From contig NC_133774.1 of NCBI RefSeq assembly GCF_003597395.2, positions 47,332,613 through 47,396,612 on the forward strand: DNA of 64,000 nt. The letters run 5' to 3'. Under the pieces are notes generated by a model. That model searched no databases. It had not been told where the DNA came from and saw only the letters and a program-made list of their open reading frames with translations. This document shows positions 58,086 through 64,000 of the stretch, one piece after another. This DNA comes from Chelonoidis abingdonii. Its lineage: Eukaryota; Chordata; Testudines; Testudinidae. Made by a program: the position numbers and the translations under genes. The stretch's first letter is position 1; every line of letters begins with the position of its first letter.

Positions 58086-59740
58086 TCTGTTGTGAATGGC
58101 AATAAAGATGACAATTGAGATGTAGACGTTTGGTCACTAAGAGCTCATTTTACATGCCGGCAGCCCATTGCCTTTCAGTAACTGCAATTTTAGGGAAGAT
58201 CTGAACTAGTGTGTTGGGATAAAAGTCCTTTTACCTCTATTATAGCCTCTTCCTAATGTATTCTTCTACGATTGTGAAAGATACGAATAGGCGTCCCTTT
58301 TCACAAATACCTAAACCTTGCATGTTGCTGTTTGACTAGATGATCAAAGTAACAGGACACAGATAACTATTTCAACTATGGGACCTTTGCCACAAAGATC
58401 TGAAGCACTTTGTTCCCTAACATTTGCCAGATCGTAAGTCATAACTAGAAGGTAACAAGGAAAATACTCTAAGACTGAGAGAAGGGAGTATCTCATTATC
58501 AGTTTCACCTTTAATATAATTATATAGAAATATTGTTGAAACTTCATAGATTAGCCATTTTTAAAGATGAATTTGACTTGTTCTGCAATGTTACGTTCTT
58601 TGTTGAAAGTGTAACAAAGGCACCTGGAATTATAGCATCTTTTGAGCAGTGGATGTCATATTATGTTTTTAGTGATTACGTCAATTTAGTATTTCATGTA
58701 TTATTAACAATTTCTCATTACATAAAATTATTACTAAACTGGCAATTAAGTGGATGTGAAAGATCCATATGTTGAAGTATTCATAACATTTCAATTATGA
58801 ACTTCACATCAGATGTCTTCCAATATACATGAATGACAATAATGAACAATCTCTTTGCCAAAGCCACCCAGATGAGCTCAATTGGCTCTGTAGTATACAT
58901 TATATTTACACTAAATCTTGCACACACCTTCATAAATGTACAGACATTAGGTTGGTGGCAGCCTTGTGAGCTATGTAGTCTACCTTCTTGCATTATGGCA
59001 AAAATAGATCCAATTATTTCCTAAGTATCCCCAGGGGCTGATTGCCAAATCTTGCCAGGAACATTTCCAATTATGACATTTTCTCAGTCCACTCACTCTG
59101 TGTCAACTTGTTCTTCCTTGGATATTTTTCTTTACAGGTATAGTTTTTTCCCTACTATCAAGTTAAGAATTCCTTGCTTTGGCTTAATGCCACTATTCTT
59201 GATCTTTTGTTGCTGATCACTTATATTAATTGCCATTCTCTCTTGCAGCTATATATATCAAATATTGTATTGTGCATTATGAGCACAAACCACAGAGGCC
59301 ATCCTGCCATGCATCAGTTTTTTCAATGCCCATTTTTGGTCTGGTGAATTGGATGAGCTACCCTACACTAGGCATCTCTCTTGCTGTTTTTTTTTTTAAA
59401 AGTAAAATAAAATACAGGGCTGTCTCTCAGGTACTGCAGTGGCAGGTGCCAATATAAGATGTATAGATGGAGGATGAGTTGCTCTCCATTCATCATTTAA
59501 TGGTGGTGTTTCTGCATGTTCACGAATCCATCTTTGTTTTCATCCAGAAGATTTGAATGATCTAGGAGTACACTATTGTACCACTTCTGTAGTATGAGTC
59601 AGCAATAAGTGAAGGAGCACTAATATTTACATGTGTCCCAACAACCAAAGATAGTCAAGTTTGAGATTGTTTCAGAGCTCTGTTAAGCACTTTAGGTCAG
59701 GGAGACAAACACTACAATACAGAAAAATAGAATTTGAGGA
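58086..59740. other. AT-rich intergenic sequence with no gene
   Basis: No recognised repeat. The 80-codon frame at 58533 shows no domain. Confidence 0.45.
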
Positions 59741-59742
59741 GA

Positions 59743-59925
59743 GGAAGGGATAGCTCAGTGATTTGAGCAGTGGCTGGTTAAACCCAGCGTTGTGAGTTCA
59801 ATCCTTGAGGGGGCCACTTAGGGATCTGGGGCAAAATCAGTACCTGGTCCTGCTAGCAAAGGCAGGGGGCTGGATTCAATGACCTTTTGGGGTTCCTTCC
59901 AGTTCTATGAGATAGGTATATCTTC
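59743..59925 (+). repeat. Turtle-type tRNA-derived SINE
   Basis: The head reads GGGATAGCTCAGTGATTTGA, containing the A box, and GTTGTGAGTTCAATCC, containing the B box of an RNA polymerase III promoter. A conserved body follows (GAGGGGGCCACTTAGG, GATCTGGGGCAAAATCAG) and the end GGTTCCTTCCAGTTCTATGA. I recognise this as the tortoise/turtle Pol III SINE family. It is the strongest single pointer to a turtle genome in the window. Substitutions relative to the family pattern are moderate. Confidence 0.85.
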
Positions 59926-60002
59926 ATATATATTTTTTTATAATTCAATTTGCACTGATTTCTTACCATATACTCCAGCAACTTAACCAATACTTACTCT
60001 CT

Positions 60003-60618
60003 GTGCTTCTTATTTATGCTCTCTTACTACTCAGTGAAAGCTCTGTTATTACAATCCCACAAAATCTTCTAGCACAGGTGCACTTCCTTCCTCACTTTTT
60101 TTTCACAGACAAGTCTTCCAAAATAGCCCAAACAATGCTGAGACAGTGGCCCAGACAATCAGAGTGGTACAAAAGTCTGGATTCTGGAAAAACAGATGGA
60201 AAGCCAATTCAGAAGTAGAGGAGAGACTTCTGATTCCGGGCTGTCTTTTTTTACTCCTTCTTTTGGAACAGAAATTACAGTAGCCTCTTACTCTGTGCTT
60301 AAATGTTTTGGCCAGCATGTGCTATGATGTTGACTAGAGCACAAGAATGTGAATCTGTTGATTTTTCAGAAGTGGCTTGTGATTTAAAGTGCCTCAGTTA
60401 TTGGATGCTCTCCCTGCAGCCCTTTCCTTTTGCTGAAAGCAACTTCTTTGCACTTTAACTTTTCTCCTTGTCCCAGTGGTCCTAATTACCTCCAATCCAA
60501 CTCCTCGGGTAATGCACAGAAACTCCCATCTGCCCTACAGCCCCATTTTGCTGGATTAGCTACTCCATTTGTCCTTACTACCTGCTATTATCCCCACCCA
60601 GTGCCTCCAAATCCTGCC
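60003..60618. other. Intergenic sequence with no gene
   Basis: Frames of 71-102 codons are present but show no domain, and opposite-strand frames overlap them. Confidence 0.4.
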
Positions 60619-60834
60619 TGTCATGTACTGCTTATACATGGTAGCTTCAGGTCAGGCTCTTGTACCAGATATGGATTAGATGCAGAGCTTTCTTTCCAGA
60701 GAGATAGATCAGATGTGTTTCACTGTAAAATCCTTTAATACTCTCCCAGGAATGGCTGTTGTGAGTTTACGCATGATGGCACCTGGTGGCTGAATGGTAT
60801 AATACAGTTTAACATTCCATTACAAATCCCCCTT
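60619..60834 (-). repeat. 3' LTR of the gag-only Gypsy remnant
   Basis: 216 bases with TG and CA ends. It shares TACATGGTAG, CAGGTCAGGCT and CCAGAGAG-type phrases with the right-hand copy. Confidence 0.8.
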
Positions 60835-61039
60835 TAAGCTTTACATACTTTTATCATAATCAGTTTTAGCATTCGTGCCATGTCTGTTTACAGCTTCTAA
60901 GCTAGTTTCAGGTTTTTCAAATTGCTTCTGCTTTTTGTTCTGTTGTTGGACTAGTTCATACTGCTTAGCTATCTGTATACCTGTGGGTAGATTTAAGTCT
61001 GTCATTAATTGTAGTTACTGTGAGAGGCTTTTACATGTT

Positions 61040-61550
61040 AATTCAATAACCAGTCTGTATGGTATTTTCATATTTTGCAGTCCCCAAAATCACAGTTTTC
61101 AGCCAATGAATGCAGAGCTCTTATAAAATATTCAACATTTTCTCCTGGTTCTTGAATTTTTTGGTGAATACATGCTCTTTCATAAATCACATTTCTCTGA
61201 GGTATAAAGTATGCATGAAACATACCCAGAATCCTTTGATAGTTGTCTTTGTGTCAGTCTTCAGTAAAGGCTAAATATTTAAAGATATGATTTGCCTGCT
61301 TCCCTATAGCATAAATTAAAGAAGATACTTGAATGTCTCCAGTTTTCTGGTGGAGTTTTGTAGCAGTGCAAAATCTTGAAAAATACTGCTTCCTGTATCC
61401 TGTCCATTCTGAGGGTCTTTCAAAGCTGACCTTCTCTGGGACGCTGAAGTATAGCATGTTGATGAGATCATGCAACCTTTGTTGCTTTTTTCTTTTGTCT
61501 GCAACCGTTATTGCTGTTTTCCTTTTCTTTCTGTTCTCCTCTGGCACTAG
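61040..61550 (-). pseudogene. Gypsy gag remnant
   Basis: The 97-codon frame (61547-61254) reads VSFERPSEWTGYRKQYFSRF, then KLHQKTGDIQVSSLIYAIGK, then QANHIFKYLAFTED. After a frame break, DNYQRILGMFHAYFIPQRNV and ERACIHQKIQEPGENVEYF continue to LAENCDFGDCK near 61090. This is the capsid-like part of a Ty3/Gypsy gag, which would form the particle around the RNA. No zinc knuckle or pol sequence follows before the 3' LTR. Confidence 0.8.
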
Positions 61551-61566
61551 TTTACTTCTGACACCA
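61550..61566 (-). other. Primer-binding site of the gag-only remnant
   Basis: TGGTGTCAGAAGTAAAC on the minus strand directly abuts the 5' LTR. It starts with the TGG that pairs with the CCA end of a tRNA. The tRNA species is not identified. Confidence 0.7.
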
Positions 61567-61711
61567 TGTCATGTACTGATTGTACATGGTAGATAGCAGG
61601 TCAGGCTTTTGTACCAGCTATGAACTGGCTAGAGTTTCCTTCCCAGAGAGGTATACCAGAGGTGTTCACTATAAGATCCACTAATGCACTTCCAGAAATT
61701 CTATGCCCACT
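61567..61711 (-). repeat. 5' LTR of the gag-only Gypsy remnant, truncated
   Basis: Pairs with the first 130-140 bases of 60619-60834 and then diverges. The expected remaining 70 bases with the TG start (minus strand) are missing. Confidence 0.7.
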
Positions 61712-63500
61712 AAGAATCTAGATTATTTCCACAAACTATAATTTGATGCAATGTAATATGATAGATCCTATGGTCTAAAAGCATACATAGAAAAAAGAGC
61801 AGAAGAAAATGAGCACATTTGGGATCTTGACATACCAAGTAGAAGATAATCACTTTTCCCTCAAAGAGGAATGTGGTGTTAAAAAATGGCAAAAATGCTA
61901 TATGTTTAGTTGTAGCATTAGAATTACAAAACGAAATTCTGAAAACAAAAGATGATTGTGAAATAAGAATTTGTATATCATTGTGGAAACAGATCATAAA
62001 GGACTTCAGTGAACTCTTCATGAATTAGACACAAAGCTGTTTGCTTAAGAAATAAAATAGATGGAAAGAGAAGTCATGCATGTCAGATGCTGAAACAAAG
62101 CTTATTTGTTAGAGCTGAATGGCTTTATTTTCCCTTGTGGAAAATTTTGAAAATCAGAATAATTCTATTTAGAAATGCCACTATGATGCCTCATGGGAAC
62201 GGTGCTTCTGGTGTCTCATGCTCTCATTCCTCTTTATAAGCTGGACTTTCTGATGAAACTGCATAATACACTATGGTCTCCCCTCATAGGTAAGTGGTGC
62301 ACTATGGCCATCATGGAAGCTGCTGGCCATAGTGCATCCTGAGGGATGTAGTCTGGCTGGGGAACTTAGTCCACAGAAAGTAATAGGGACATGAGGCCTT
62401 TGTTCTACAATTCCCATAAGACATGGTGATGGCATTTCCAAACTGACATTTTTTGATTGTCCAGCATTCATTTCTTCAATTAAAATTAGAACATTTTCAT
62501 GGAAAGAGAAATTTTTCATGAAAAGTTCTTTTGTCCAAAAAACCCAGCTCCCAAACAATTTTGCATTTAAAAAAAAACAGTTTTGATAAAAAAAAAAAAA
62601 GTTGATCAGCCCTTATATTTGTGCTAAATTCATTAGAGAAATTGTGCAAGAACAGTTCATCTGTATTGAAAATCTAAGCCCTGTAATGCTGGCAAGATCA
62701 GCGAGACCATTGGTGATCAGCTAAGTAAGCATTGGTCATGCAAGTTAGAACAGCCCAAGCATGACTTTAACTTATATGCTGAACTTTTCTAAGATTTCAG
62801 ACACTTCTGAAGGGAAAAAATGAAACTAACTCCTCACCACCTCTGCTTTTACTGCTCCCTTTGACCACTCAACTCAGATATGTAGACAATTTTCCAAATT
62901 TCCTCCCATTTTAGGAAGGAAGGACACAAGGTATCTACATTGTTTTATGTTTTCATTCAAATTAAACAAGCATCTGGAATGTGTGGATGCTAAATAAGAT
63001 AACTTAGTATTACGAGTAAAATTGACCCATTTCTGACAATATAAAAAGAGAAACTTACTAGAAAATATAGGGAATACAATATAATGTGAGGAACCATAAT
63101 ATACTGTATCTTAAAAGATTAAATTCTTCACAGGCACAGAGTGCATCTTGAGGCTGATATAACATGCCAGACCCATTACTGTGACAAAGTGAATCAACCC
63201 ACAGATTGGATAAACCTCCTCTTGTCCATACACTTTCACTTTTTTGTACAGTACTGAATTTAATCCTGTTCTTTACTGCAGCTACCAATTTTTTGACAAG
63301 AGTGTTGTGTATGCTACTAAACTCTGATATATCATAGTTTTAGTTTGTACAGAAGCAGTTCTACAGCTTTCAGCCTGCACAAGCGCTGCCAGCTATCCAA
63401 CCTCAGCAGCCATGGAGCTTATTTTCATCCAAGTCCATAAATTAAAAACTTTTGGTGGCTATGGGAGAAACCCATTGGGGTTTTCTTGGCTTCCTCCATC
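61712..63500. other. Intergenic sequence; old MITE-like block near 62440-62620
   Basis: The stretch 62470-62605 has TTTTCATGGAAAGAGAAATT, TTTTTCATGAAAAG, CCAAAAAACCCAGC and an A-run, resembling an old hairpin element with ATGAAAATTTT-type arms seen elsewhere in sauropsid DNA. The CATAGTGCA and TGCACTATGGCC pair at 62297-62335 is a local inverted repeat. No gene was found. Confidence 0.4.
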
Positions 63501-63522
63501 TTATCTCTCTCTTTAACACTGA

Positions 63523-63780
63523 GGGATTGTTCATACTTAAAATGCTGCAGCAACGCTTCAGTGAAGATGCTACTTATGTCAATGGGTGGGGTTTTCCCAT
63601 CGACATGTAATCTACCTCCAGGAGAGGTAGTAGCTAGGTTGCGGGAGAATTCTCCTGTTGACCTAGTGCTGTTTACGCTAGGGGTTAGGTTGGTTTAACT
63701 GTGTCACTCAGGGGTGGGGATTTTTCACACTCCAAGTGACGTAGTTATACTGACTTATTTTTCCTAGTGAAGACCAGGCC
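63523..63780. mobile_element. Harbinger-like MITE
   Basis: Left end GGGATTGTTCATACTTAAAA. Right end, reverse-complemented, GGCCTGGTCTTCACTAGGAA. TGA flanks both sides (63520-63522 and 63781-63783). Internal inverted pairs include GTCAATGGGTGGGG / CCCATCGAC and AGGTAGTAGCTAGGTT with GACCTAGTGC. The 258-base element encodes nothing. I recognise the phrase TTAACTGTGTCACTCAGGGG as common in turtle genomes. Confidence 0.68.
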
Positions 63781-63783
63781 TGA

Positions 63784-64000
63784 GACAGATGCTGATCTGT
63801 TACACCAGTCTAAATCCAGAATAGCTCCAGTAAAATCAGGAATGCAATGGAATCTATCAGAAAGTGACAAGCATTCAATCCTCTGAAAATCAGGCTCTGC
63901 AAGATGTCTTGTGGGGTACCCAAAAATGGGCACATTTGGGATCTTGACATATATTAAAAATTAAAATGCCCCCAGATGACTAGTTACTTATGAAAATCTA
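63784..64000. repeat. Old dispersed motif block at the window end
   Basis: TTACACCAGTCTAAATCCAG, AATAGCTCCAGTAAAATCAG and GAAAATCAGGCTC resemble the recurring old sauropsid motif. The sequence runs off the window. Confidence 0.4.

Larger units (their letters stand above)
60619..61711 (-). mobile_element. Gypsy LTR retrotransposon remnant with gag only
   Basis: LTR sequence flanks a short interior. The left LTR (3' LTR, 60619-60834) starts TGTCATGTACTGC and ends CCATTACA. The right LTR (5' LTR, from 61567) starts TGTCATGTACTGATTG and is recognisable to about 61711, where it is truncated. On the minus strand the bases directly after the 5' LTR are TGGTGTCAGAAGTAAAC, a good primer-binding site. 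AAAGGGGGATT lies just before the 3' LTR and serves as polypurine tract. The interior keeps a gag fragment; the whole of pol has been deleted. Confidence 0.82.

Noticed and set aside
59743..59830. Possible functional tRNA gene
   Set aside because: A and B boxes are present, but the sequence continues into the conserved body of a SINE, and there is no closed acceptor stem that I can see.

Overview
This window is vertebrate nuclear DNA, most likely from a turtle. The evidence is a tRNA-derived SINE of the turtle/tortoise type near 59.7 kb, at least five CR1-type LINE segments, PIF/Harbinger and hAT elements with miniature derivatives, Ty3/Gypsy elements, and solitary retrovirus-like LTRs. The organism call rests on recognising repeat families by eye; no search was run.

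I found no convincing host protein-coding gene, rRNA gene, functional tRNA gene or CRISPR array. The longest open frame, 210 codons, is part of a decayed Gypsy integrase. Every frame with recognisable protein similarity belongs to a mobile element. The rest looks like AT-rich intergenic or deep intronic DNA. Repeat ends and target-site duplications (TSDs) were located by eye on the printed sequence. Where a TSD is quoted, I saw both copies.

Layout. 0-9.8 kb: AT-rich DNA with old SINE fragments (1.1, 1.4, 4.6, 7.8 kb), an AG-rich repeat (3.6-4.2 kb) and an RTE-like reverse-transcriptase scrap (8.5-9.0 kb). About 9.9-16.7 kb: a decayed PIF/Harbinger region with a HARBI1-like transposase remnant (+) and a Myb/SANT-like remnant (-), interrupted by an LTR, a Harbinger-type MITE and a hAT element, each bounded by its own TSD. 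18.7-21.4 kb: possible LTR-element sequence, not resolved. 22.6-26.5 kb: two solitary LTRs, a tRNA-like element and an L2-like remnant. 29.55-34.18 kb: a nearly complete but inactivated Ty3/Gypsy element on the minus strand, with both LTRs and a CTTTT TSD. 36.5-46.6 kb: CR1 fragments, one nested inside another of opposite orientation that also carries a hAT MITE, another hAT MITE, and a third solitary LTR. 48.3-54.4 kb: a two-unit tandem repeat, a MIR-like SINE and a 2.2 kb CR1. 56.2-58.1 kb: a fourth solitary LTR, and a long inverted-repeat MITE with a hAT MITE at its centre. 59.7-63.8 kb: a turtle SINE, a gag-only Gypsy remnant with a clear primer-binding site, and a terminal-inverted-repeat MITE.

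Nothing here forms a working gene system. The main content is a layered insertion history that can be dated by nesting order.
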